A DNA stretch of 64,000 nt from Streptomyces endophytica (GTDB taxonomy: Bacteria; Actinomycetota; Actinomycetes; Streptomycetales; Streptomycetaceae): positions 3,038,001-3,102,000 of the forward strand of contig NZ_CP110636.1 of assembly GCF_026153355.1 (NCBI RefSeq), read 5' to 3'. Every line of letters starts with the position of its first letter. Positions within the stretch are counted from its first letter, which is position 1. The notes under the pieces are model-generated. The model was not told where the DNA came from and ran no database searches. It saw only the letters and a program-made list of their open reading frames with translations. The position numbers and the translations under genes are program-made. Positions 12,720-20,171 of this stretch are shown piece by piece.

Positions 12720-14084
12720 ATGGACCTCATCGGACACCTGCGCGCCGGGCTCCCCGCCGACGCCGTCCTCACCGACCCCGATGTCACCGGCTCCTACGCC
12801 CGCGACATGGCCAACTTCTGCGCGTCGGGCAAGCCCGCCGCCGTCGTCCTGCCGCGCACCGTCGAGCAGGTCCAGCACGTGATGCGGACGGCCACCGCCC
12901 TCGGTGTCCCGGTCGTCCCCCAGGGCGCGCGCACCGGGGTGTCCGGCGCCGCCAACGCCACCGACGGCTGCATCGTGCTGTCCCTGGTGAAGATGGACCG
13001 CATCCTGGAGATCAACCCCGCCGACCGGCTCGCCGTGGTCGAACCCGGCGTCATCAACGCCGTCCTCTCCCGCGCGGTCAACGAACACGGCCTCTACTAC
13101 CCGCCGGACCCCTCCAGTTGGGAGATGTGCACGATCGGCGGCAACATCGGCACCGCCGCCGGCGGCCTGTGCTGCGTCAAGTACGGCGTCACCGCCGAGT
13201 ACGTCCTCGGGCTCGACGTCGTCCTCGCCGACGGCCGCCTCCTGACCACCGGCCGCCGCACCGCCAAGGGCGTGGCCGGCTACGACCTCACCCGGCTCTT
13301 CGTCGGCTCCGAGGGCAGCCTCGGCGTCGTCGTCCGCGCCACCCTCGCCCTGAAGCCCAACCCGCCCCAACAGCTCGCCCTGGTCGCCGAGTTCGGGTCC
13401 GTGGCGGACGCCGGACGGGCCGTCTGCGAGATCATGGCCCGCGGCCACGCCCCCTCCCTGCTGGAACTGATGGACCGCACCAGCGTCCGCGCCGTCAACG
13501 ACCTGGCGCAGATGGGCCTGCCCGAGTCCACCGAGGTGCTGCTGCTGGCCGCCTTCGACACCCCCGACCCGTCCGCCGACCTCGCCGCCGTCGGCGCGCT
13601 GTGCGAGGCGGCCGGCGCCACCCAGGTCGTGCCCGCCGAGGACGCCGCCGAGTCCGACCTGCTGCTGCAGGCCCGCCGGCTCGCCTTCACCGCCCTGGAA
13701 CGCCTCAAGCCCGCCATGCTCATCGACGACGTGTGCGTCCCCCGCACCCAGCTCGCCGCCATGCTGGAGGGCGCCACCGCCATCGCCGACACGTACGGCC
13801 TGACCATCGCGGTCTGCGCCCACGCCGGCGACGGCAACACCCACCCCCTGGTCTGCTTCGACCCGGCCGACCCCGACGAGGAACGGCGCGCCCGGGCCTC
13901 CTTCGACGAGATCATGGCGCTCGGCCTGCGCCTGGGCGGCACCATCACCGGCGAACACGGCGTCGGCCTGCTGAAGAAGGACTGGCTGGCCCGCGAACTC
14001 GGCCCGGTGGCAATGGAGTTGCACCGCGACATCAAGCAGGTCTTCGACCCCCAGGGCATTCTCAACCCCGGCAAACTGTTCTGA
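12720..14084 (+). CDS. FAD-binding oxidoreductase, GlcD/D-lactate dehydrogenase type
   Basis: 454 residues. The N-terminal PCMH FAD-binding domain shows VVPQGARTGVSGAANATDGC and the CTIGGNIGTAAGG loop; the C-terminal FAD-oxidase domain shows VCAHAGDGNTHPLV, TGEHGVGLLK and the terminal DPQGILNPGKLF. This matches glycolate oxidase subunit D and D-2-hydroxyacid dehydrogenases, which oxidise 2-hydroxy acids to 2-oxo acids. No GlcE or GlcF partner is adjacent, so it may act alone, as D-lactate dehydrogenases do. The start ATG 12720 has GAGG nine nt upstream. Confidence 0.93.
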   Translation: MDLIGHLRAGLPADAVLTDPDVTGSYARDMANFCASGKPAAVVLPRTVEQVQHVMRTATALGVPVVPQGARTGVSGAANATDGCIVLSLVKMDRILEINPADRLAVVEPGVINAVLSRAVNEHGLYYPPDPSSWEMCTIGGNIGTAAGGLCCVKYGVTAEYVLGLDVVLADGRLLTTGRRTAKGVAGYDLTRLFVGSEGSLGVVVRATLALKPNPPQQLALVAEFGSVADAGRAVCEIMARGHAPSLLELMDRTSVRAVNDLAQMGLPESTEVLLLAAFDTPDPSADLAAVGALCEAAGATQVVPAEDAAESDLLLQARRLAFTALERLKPAMLIDDVCVPRTQLAAMLEGATAIADTYGLTIAVCAHAGDGNTHPLVCFDPADPDEERRARASFDEIMALGLRLGGTITGEHGVGLLKKDWLARELGPVAMELHRDIKQVFDPQGILNPGKLF

Positions 14085-14144
14085 CCGGCAAGGGGGTTGC
14101 GCCCCTGTCGTGCCCATGCCGCCCCCGACCGTAGAGTTTCCGCC

Positions 14145-14435
14145 ATGGAAAACCTGCTTCCCGGTATAGCCCTCGTCGTCCTCGCCCTCGCCGTCGTGTC
14201 CTCCTCCACCGACCGCCGCTCCAAAATGGTGGAGCGGCGACTCGTCCGGCTGGAGCAGAAGGTGGATCTGCTCCTCGCGCACGCCGGCATCGAGGAGCCG
14301 CAGGACGCCCGGTTCGCCGAGATCGACGCACTGCTGGCGCAGGGCAAGAAGATCCAGGCGATCAAGCTCCACCGCGAGCTGACCGGCTCCGGACTCGCCG
14401 AGGCCAAGGAAGCGGTCGAACGCCGGACCCCGTGA
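14145..14435 (+). CDS. Small membrane protein with a ribosomal L7/L12 C-terminal-like domain
   Basis: 96 residues. One N-terminal hydrophobic segment (LLPGIALVVLALAVVS) is followed by a short coiled region (MVERRLVRLEQKVDLLLAH) and a helical tail KKIQAIKLHRELTGSGLAEAKEAVE that matches the L7/L12 C-terminal fold. Such small proteins are common in Streptomyces; the function is not known and there is no reason to place it in the ribosome. Confidence 0.78.
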   Translation: MENLLPGIALVVLALAVVSSSTDRRSKMVERRLVRLEQKVDLLLAHAGIEEPQDARFAEIDALLAQGKKIQAIKLHRELTGSGLAEAKEAVERRTP

Positions 14436-14515
14436 CGGCGGGACCGGCGCGCCGACCGGCCGGCGCGCCCGCCAGGTGACGGCCCGCCGCACGGACGCGC
14501 CGACCGGCCGGCGGG
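14432..14515 (+). repeat. Imperfect duplication including the stop codon of the L12-like gene
   Basis: GTGACGGC, holding the TGA stop at 14433-14435, recurs at 14476, and CGCGCCGACCGGCCGGCG occurs at 14448 and 14496. The two halves are 44-48 nt apart. Confidence 0.65.
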
Positions 14516-14669
14516 CCTACACGGTGCCGGACCGGCGGGCGTACGGAGACGTCACCGCGGCGGATGCGGGGACGGCCCCGCGGGCAGAGGATGGCCAGAA
14601 GGGACCCGGCCCCGCGGCCCTTCCCGCGGCCCGCCGGGCCGCCCCGCCCACCACAGGGAGCGAGAGCCG

Positions 14670-16151
14670 ATGGCAGCGACCCCCACGACCCCGGCCGCCG
14701 ACGAGGCCTACGACGTCATCGTGCTCGGCGCCGGACCCACCGGCGAGAACCTCGCCGACCGCGCCCACGCCGCCGGCCTGAGCGCCGTCATCGTCGAGAG
14801 CGAACTGGTCGGCGGCGAATGCTCCTACTGGGCCTGCATGCCCAGCAAGGCCCTGCTCCGCCCGGTCACCGCCCGCTCCGACGCCCGCCGCGTCCCCGGC
14901 CTCCAAGGCGCCGCCGACGGCTCCCTGGACGCCCCCGCCGTCCTCACCCACCGGGACGCCGTCGCCGCCCACTGGAAGGACGACGGACAGGTCCGCTGGC
15001 TCGACTCGGCCGGCATCGACCTCGTCCGCGGCCACGGCCGGCTCGCCGGACCCCGCCGCGTCGTCGTCGACGACGGGGAACGCACCCTCACCGCCCGGCA
15101 CGCGGTCGCCGTCTGCACCGGCAGCCGCCCGGTCCTCCCGCCCGTCCCCGGCCTCGCCGAGGCCCGCCCCTGGACCAGCCGCGCCGCCACCAGCTCCCAG
15201 GCCGTACCCGGCCACCTCGTCGTGGTCGGCGGCGGCGTCGTCGGCGTCGAGATGGCCACCGCCTGGCGCGCCCTGGGCGCCTCGGTCACCCTCCTGGTCC
15301 GCGGCGACGGACTGCTGCCCCGCATGGAACCGTTCGCCGGCCAGCTCGTCGCCGCCGCACTCACCGAGGCCGGCGTCGACCTGCGCACCGGCACCGAGGT
15401 CCGCGAGGTCCGCCGGGAGATCCCCGGCGGCCCGGTCACCGTCGTCCTCGACGCCCCCGGCGGCCCCGGCGGACCGGGCGGCGCCGGCCGGGACGACATC
15501 GTCGCCGACGAACTGCTCATCGCCACCGGACGCGCCCCGCGCACCGCCGACATCGGCCTCGAAACGGTCGGCCTGGCGCCCGGCTCCTGGCTCGACGTCG
15601 ACGACACCTGCCGGGTCTCCGGCGTGACCGGCGGCTGGCTCTACGGCGTCGGCGACGTCAACCACCGCGCCCTCCTGACCCACCAGGGCAAATACCAGGC
15701 CAGGATCGCCGGCGCCGCCATCGCCGCCCGCGCCCGCGGCGTCCCCATCCTGGAATCCGACCCCTGGGGCGCGCACGCCGCCACCGCGGACACCCGCGCC
15801 GTACCCCAGGTCGTCTTCACCGACCCCGAAGCCGCCTCCGTCGGCCTGACCGCCGCCGCGGCCGAACGCGCCGGGCACCGCTTCCAGGTGGTCGACCAGG
15901 ACCTCGGCGCGGTCGCCGGCGCCTTCCTGTACGCCGACGGCTACCGCGGCCGCGCCCGCATGATCGTCGACCTGGACCGTGAAGTGCTGCTCGGGGCCAC
16001 CTTCGTCGGCCCCGGCGTCAGCGAACTGCTGCACTCGGCAACCGTCGCAGTGGCCGGCGAGGTCCCCATCGAGCGGCTCTGGCACGCGGTCCCCGCCTAC
16101 CCGACCATCAGCGAGGTGTGGCTGCGGCTGCTGGAGACCTACCGCGGCTGA
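14670..16151 (+). CDS. FAD-dependent pyridine nucleotide-disulfide oxidoreductase
   Basis: 493 residues, start ATG with GGGAGCGAGAG upstream. FAD Rossmann motif VIVLGAGPTGENLA, redox-active disulfide Cys51/Cys56 in GGECSYWACMPSK, NAD(P) motif VVVGGGVVGVEMA, second FAD motif LYGVGDVNHRALL, and a dimerisation domain ending HAVPAYPTISEVWLRLLE. It belongs with mercuric reductase, dihydrolipoyl and soluble transhydrogenase-like enzymes. The usual His-Pro pair near the end reads HAVPAYPT, close to the Mer/Lpd HxxxxHPT pattern but without the second His. There is no 2-oxo acid dehydrogenase nearby, so the electron acceptor is unknown. Confidence 0.9.
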   Translation: MAATPTTPAADEAYDVIVLGAGPTGENLADRAHAAGLSAVIVESELVGGECSYWACMPSKALLRPVTARSDARRVPGLQGAADGSLDAPAVLTHRDAVAAHWKDDGQVRWLDSAGIDLVRGHGRLAGPRRVVVDDGERTLTARHAVAVCTGSRPVLPPVPGLAEARPWTSRAATSSQAVPGHLVVVGGGVVGVEMATAWRALGASVTLLVRGDGLLPRMEPFAGQLVAAALTEAGVDLRTGTEVREVRREIPGGPVTVVLDAPGGPGGPGGAGRDDIVADELLIATGRAPRTADIGLETVGLAPGSWLDVDDTCRVSGVTGGWLYGVGDVNHRALLTHQGKYQARIAGAAIAARARGVPILESDPWGAHAATADTRAVPQVVFTDPEAASVGLTAAAAERAGHRFQVVDQDLGAVAGAFLYADGYRGRARMIVDLDREVLLGATFVGPGVSELLHSATVAVAGEVPIERLWHAVPAYPTISEVWLRLLETYRG

Positions 16152-16198
16152 CCGACCGGCCTGCCGGGGGAGGGCCTTCCCCGTCCCCCGCCCGGCCG

Positions 16199-16684
16199 CT
16201 ACGCCCCCGGCTCCGGCGAGTCGTCCGGTGACCAGCCGGACGACTCGCCGCCCGGCCGCGGTTCGTCCCGGGAGGCCATCGCGAACAGCTCGCTCAGCCC
16301 TTTGTCCAGGCCCAGATACCCCTGCTCCGCCCCGGGCGGCACCACCCGCAGCGTGCGCTCCAGCCACGCCGAGACCGCCGTCGCCGGCGCCTCCAGCAGC
16401 GCCTCCCCGTCCGGCGAGTCCAGCGCCATGCACACCAGGCTCCGGCCGTCCACCTTCACCGGCCACGCCCGCACATCACCCTCACCGCACGGCCGGAACA
16501 CGCCCTCCACGAGCAGCTCACGGGCGAACGTCCAGGTCACCGGCGCGTCCGAACCGACATGGAAGGTGACATGGACGGCGTAGGGGTCATTCGTCCGGTA
16601 CGTCAGCCGCGCCGGCACCGGAACGCTGCGCTCCGGGGACAGCACCAGGCCCAGTTCCAGTTCTCGTTCCACCACGGTGTGCAT
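16199..16684 (-). CDS. ssgG: SsgA-like sporulation/cell division regulator, probably SsgG
   Basis: 161 residues, start ATG 16684 with GGAGAGG upstream. The SsgA/SsgB whirly-like domain is recognisable from VERELELGLVLSPERSVPV, PYAVHVTFHVGSDAPVTW and VSAWLERTLRVVPPGAE. SALPs are confined to morphologically complex actinobacteria and steer septum placement and spore-wall formation. The symbol is chosen because, as I recall, ssgG lies close to hppD in S. coelicolor; sequence alone says only SALP. The last 25 residues are an acidic, low-complexity tail. Confidence 0.85.
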   Translation of the reverse strand: MHTVVERELELGLVLSPERSVPVPARLTYRTNDPYAVHVTFHVGSDAPVTWTFARELLVEGVFRPCGEGDVRAWPVKVDGRSLVCMALDSPDGEALLEAPATAVSAWLERTLRVVPPGAEQGYLGLDKGLSELFAMASRDEPRPGGESSGWSPDDSPEPGA

Positions 16685-16925
16685 GAGGTCCGCCTCTCCG
16701 ATCCCGTCTCCGCGGACGCCCTGGGAGCGGGCCCGCACCAGGAGAGAGGCACCAAGTGCCGGACTCTTACACGACTTCGTACAACTTTTTTCCCGGGCCT
16801 CTTCCAGGTGGTCGGAGGCGGGCACGGGCACCGTCGTGCCCCGGGGTCTGATAGATGTGGACGCCGCGTTGCGGCAGACTGCACCCCACACCCACCAGGC
16901 CGAGTACAGATACGGGACTTCGGAC

Positions 16926-18467
16926 ATGAGCGCCCCTACCTCAGGATCCGCCGGCGGCAGCCCCACGCCAGGCTTCTACCCGGACCCGTCCATCCCCGGC
17001 TACATCCGGTACTGGAACGGTGCCGCATGGGTGCCGGGCACCAGCCGCCCCGCCCCCGCCGAGGGCGAGGCGATGCCCGCGCCGCCGCCCGGCGCCGCCC
17101 CGCCGACCACCCCCGCCGTCGAGGAGACCGGCCCGGTCTTCCTCGACGAGGACGAGCCGGCCGCCGGCGACGCCGGGCTGCCCGTGGTGCGCCGCAGCGG
17201 CGAGGTCGAGGCCCGGCCCGCCGCCGCGGGCTGGGACGACCCGGCCCGGCTGCACGGCACCAGCCCGGAACCGGCCTCCGCCTGGCAGGCCGACGCCTCC
17301 CGGCAGAGCGGCTTCGGCAACGAGACCGACCGCCGCATCTCCTGGGGCGCCCCCGACCAGGCCCCCGCCGGCACCCCGTCCGGCGCCGCCTCCTGGGGCT
17401 CGGTGCCCCCGCAGCGCGACGAACAGCCCGCCGCCGACCCCGCGTCGGGCGACGTGCCCGGCACGCCCTCCTCCGCGACGCCCGCACCCGGCGCCCCGTC
17501 CGACGGGACGGTCGCCATCCGCGCCGTCAACCCGGCCGCCCGCCGCGGGAAATCCGGCGACCAGGGCACCACGGCGATCCGCGCGGTACGCCCCGGCGCC
17601 GCCGCGCCCGCCAAGGGCAACGAGACCATGGCGATCCGCGTCGCGGGCGGCGGCCGCAACGCCTCCCCGACGCCCGGCGGCGCCCCGCAGTCGCTGCCGT
17701 CCGTCGGCGCCCCGGCCCAGCAGACCCCGGCCCAGCAGACCCCGGCCCAGCAGAGCCCCGCACCGCAGCACCCGGCCCCGCAGCAGGCTCAGCCGGCCCC
17801 CGGCGGGCAGCAGCCCCCGGCCGGTTTCCCGGCGCAGCACGCCGCCGCGCCCACCCCGTCCACGCCCCCCGCCGCCGCGCCTCCGGCCTCCGGGCCCGCC
17901 CAGGGCGCCGGCGCCGAGGGCGTCATCCCCTGGAAGCCGCCGAGCGCCGCGGACCCCTTCTTCGCGGCCGCCCAGGCCGCACAGGGTCACCCGGCCGGAC
18001 TCGGCCGCCGGCTCGCCGCCCGGCTGATCGACACCCTCGTGCTGGGCGCCGTCACCGCCGCCGTCGCGGTCCCGATGTGGGGCACCGTCACCGACCACAT
18101 CGACGCCAAGGTCGAGGCGGCCCGGCAGTCCGGCCGTCAGGTGACGGTCTATCTGATCGACGGCACCACCGCCCCGGTCTTCGCCACGATCCTCGCCGTC
18201 CTGCTCATCGGCGGTGCGCTCTACGAGGCGCTGCCGGTCCTCAAGTGGGGCCGCACGCTGGGCAAGAAGCTGTGCGGCGTACGGGTGCTGGACATCGAGA
18301 GCCATGACAGCCCGATGCTCGCCGCCGCGCTCAAGCGCTGGTTCTGCTACAGCCTGCTCGGCGTCCTCGCCATCGGCGTGGTGAACGTCGTCTGGTGCGT
18401 GTTCGACCGGCCGTGGCGGCAGTGCTGGCACGACAAGCTGGCCCGGACGTTCGTCGCCGCCGACTGA
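16926..18467 (+). CDS. RDD-family membrane protein with long Pro/Gln/Ala-rich N-terminus
   Basis: 513 residues. The first 40 residues resemble a DUF2510 zinc-ribbon-like module (PGFYPDPSIPGYIRYWNG). A long disordered region follows, containing three near-copies of TxAIRx (TVAIRAVNP, TTAIRAVRP, TMAIRV) and AQQTP repeats. The C-terminal 150 residues form an RDD domain with membrane helices (RLAARLIDTLVLGAV, VFATILAVLLIGGALYE, WGRTLGKKLCGVRVL). Spaced Thr-containing repeats resemble phosphosites read by FHA proteins, but that is only inference. The role is unknown. Confidence 0.85.
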   Translation: MSAPTSGSAGGSPTPGFYPDPSIPGYIRYWNGAAWVPGTSRPAPAEGEAMPAPPPGAAPPTTPAVEETGPVFLDEDEPAAGDAGLPVVRRSGEVEARPAAAGWDDPARLHGTSPEPASAWQADASRQSGFGNETDRRISWGAPDQAPAGTPSGAASWGSVPPQRDEQPAADPASGDVPGTPSSATPAPGAPSDGTVAIRAVNPAARRGKSGDQGTTAIRAVRPGAAAPAKGNETMAIRVAGGGRNASPTPGGAPQSLPSVGAPAQQTPAQQTPAQQSPAPQHPAPQQAQPAPGGQQPPAGFPAQHAAAPTPSTPPAAAPPASGPAQGAGAEGVIPWKPPSAADPFFAAAQAAQGHPAGLGRRLAARLIDTLVLGAVTAAVAVPMWGTVTDHIDAKVEAARQSGRQVTVYLIDGTTAPVFATILAVLLIGGALYEALPVLKWGRTLGKKLCGVRVLDIESHDSPMLAAALKRWFCYSLLGVLAIGVVNVVWCVFDRPWRQCWHDKLARTFVAAD

Positions 18468-18530
18468 TCCGCCCCCGCCCGGGCCGCGACCGATCCGCCC
18501 GCCGCCCGGGCCGTGACTGATCCGCCCGAC
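18462..18530 (+). repeat. 26-27 nt tandem array seeded on the RDD gene stop codon
   Basis: GACTGATCCGCCC (stop TGA 18465-18467) recurs as GACCGATCCGCCC at 18488 and exactly at 18515, with related CGCCCGGGCCG spacers between. Confidence 0.72.
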
Positions 18531-18596
18531 CGGAATCCGTCCCCCGAACGGACTTCGCCGGATGCGGCCGGCGGCGACAAGCGGTCGACTCGGGCC

Positions 18597-19337
18597 ATGA
18601 GCACCGACCAGCCCGGCAACGGCTCCCCCCGTAACAACGCACCGCAGGGCGGCGGCACGGGCGGCGGCGAAGGCGGAACCCCACCGCCGGGCGGAACCCC
18701 ACCGCCGGGCGGCACGCCCCCGGGTGGGCCCCCGCCTCCAGGCGGCACGCCCCCGGGTGGGCCCCCGCCGCCTGGCGGCACGCCTCCCGGTGGGACGCCG
18801 CCGTACGGTGGGCCCCCGTACGGCGGCGGCCCCTACGGTGACCCCTACGGCAGCGGGTACGGCGCCGATCCGTTGGCCGGTATGCCGCCGCTGGCGAACC
18901 GCGGCCGCCGGCTGGTCGCGCGCATCATCGACGCGATCCTCATCGGCGTCCCGGTGTCCATCATCATGACCGTGATCGTCGGCGGGGTGGACTACTTCAG
19001 CACCAGCAGCGTCGAGGCCGGCCGGCAGTCGACGGTGTCGGGCGTGACCATGCTCGCGTATCTGATCTACGAAGGGCTGATGCTCGCCAACCGGGGCCAG
19101 ACCGTCGGCAAGATGGCGATGAAGATCCGCGTGGCGATGCTCGCGAACGGCTCGATCCCGACCGGCCAGGCGGCCTGGATCCGCGCCGCCGTCTACACCC
19201 TGCCGGAGATCGTGCCGTGCTGCGGCTTCATCTTCTGGCTGGTCAACGTCCTGTGGTGCACATGGGACAAGCCGTACCAGCAGTGCCTGCACGACAAGGC
19301 GGCGAAAACGGTGGTGGTCTCCACGGAGCCGCGGTAA
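18597..19337 (+). CDS. RDD-family membrane protein with Gly/Pro repeat N-terminus
   Basis: 246 residues from ATG 18597; an in-frame GTG at 18513 would add 28 residues and neither start has a clear ribosome-binding site. The N-terminal 85 residues are an almost pure Gly-Pro-Thr repeat (GGTPPPGG, GGPPPP), then an RDD domain: LANRGRRLVARIIDAILIG, the diagnostic Arg-Asp, VTMLAYLIYEGLM, GQTVGKMAMKIRV, and CTWDKPYQQCLHDKAAKT. It is a paralogue of the upstream RDD protein and probably co-transcribed. Function is unknown. Confidence 0.87.
   Translation: MSTDQPGNGSPRNNAPQGGGTGGGEGGTPPPGGTPPPGGTPPGGPPPPGGTPPGGPPPPGGTPPGGTPPYGGPPYGGGPYGDPYGSGYGADPLAGMPPLANRGRRLVARIIDAILIGVPVSIIMTVIVGGVDYFSTSSVEAGRQSTVSGVTMLAYLIYEGLMLANRGQTVGKMAMKIRVAMLANGSIPTGQAAWIRAAVYTLPEIVPCCGFIFWLVNVLWCTWDKPYQQCLHDKAAKTVVVSTEPR
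18674..18800 (+). repeat. In-frame coding repeat, Gly-Gly-Thr/Pro-Pro-Pro
   Basis: Tandem units of 18-27 nt (GGCGGAACCCCACCGCC and variants) encode the flexible N-terminal stalk of the second RDD protein. All length differences are multiples of three, consistent with slippage under coding constraint. Confidence 0.8.
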
Positions 19338-19346
19338 CTCCGAGCG

Positions 19347-19411
19347 CGTCGTTCAGCGCTCGTCGTTCAGCGCTCGGCGCTCCGGGCTCGGTGTTCGGCG
19401 TTCAGCGTGAG
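19347..19411 (-). repeat. 14-nt tandem repeat at the 3' end of the small membrane protein gene
   Basis: Plus-strand CGTCGTTCAGCGCT is repeated exactly at 19347 and 19361. GTTCAGCG appears again at 19400, where the TCA is the reverse complement of the TGA stop of the minus-strand gene. Degenerate units lie between. Confidence 0.7.
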
Positions 19412-19731
19412 TGTTCGCCGACCCGGGCCTCCGGCGCGCCGGCCGTCTCGGTCAGCCGCGGCCGCGGCACCCGGTCGTACGGCGACGGCACGGCCCTCAA
19501 AGGGGCCGGCGCGGCGGGCGACTTGGCCCGTACGACGTGCCGGCGGACGACCCGGGACACTCCGGGCATCGGCGCCGTCATGGCGACCAGCAGGCCGAGC
19601 CCGAGTCCGGCGATGGCGATGACCGCGACCCCGATCCCGGTCTGCGTCTGCGAGAGCAGCAGCATCGCGAGGGTGGAGAGAAAGACGGTGGCCGAACCGT
19701 AGGCGAGCTGGGTTGCGGTAGGACGAGGCAT
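19402..19731 (-). CDS. Small two-helix membrane protein of unknown function
   Basis: 109 residues with two hydrophobic segments (GSATVFLSTLAMLLLS and IGVAVIAIAGLGLGLLVAM) and a basic cytoplasmic tail rich in Arg, Pro and Ala. I do not recognise a named family. It lies between the RDD genes and the secreted protease and is transcribed toward the RDD gene, so the two transcripts converge over the 14-nt repeat. Confidence 0.7.
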   Translation of the reverse strand: MPRPTATQLAYGSATVFLSTLAMLLLSQTQTGIGVAVIAIAGLGLGLLVAMTAPMPGVSRVVRRHVVRAKSPAAPAPLRAVPSPYDRVPRPRLTETAGAPEARVGEHSR

Positions 19732-20171
19732 GGCGGAATCCGTCCTCGGAGGGTCGGCAGGAAGTGTCGGTCAAGGGCGCGCCATCACACGAGCCTACGG
19801 TCCTTACTGCCCGAGCGGAACGGCAAGTAAGCGTGACCTAACCCACCGCGCGGAGGCACAGGGGGCGCACACGGCAAGCGCGTGAACGTATGTGCGGGAG
19901 CGTCCTGGCTGTTGACAAAGGGGGCGCATGCCCGGCAGGCATATACGCCCGGCTTCTGCGCCGGTTATCCGGACCCGGTTCTTCCGCTCTGTCCCCAACT
20001 TCGCTGCCCGACCGGCGTGTTCACCATGCGGACAGCTGTCCGATACCCGAAATCGGCGGACCGGTTAACGTACGTCGCTGACGTGACCAAGTCAAGACCT
20101 GTCTTTTCCCCCGTACTTCCGGTCGAATGCCCTCGAACAGTGACCGTGTTCGAAGGGGAGGACCGCTCCAA
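19732..20171. other. Intergenic region upstream of the M6 protease
   Basis: 440 nt with no convincing ORF. It must hold the promoters of the protease and of the small membrane protein. A TTGACA at about 19915 has no well-spaced -10, and the G+C content drops locally near 20050-20110, as is common at Streptomyces promoters. Confidence 0.4.

Noticed and set aside
14670..16151. Mercuric reductase
   Set aside because: No MerA N-terminal metal-binding domain, no C-terminal vicinal Cys pair and no mer genes nearby.
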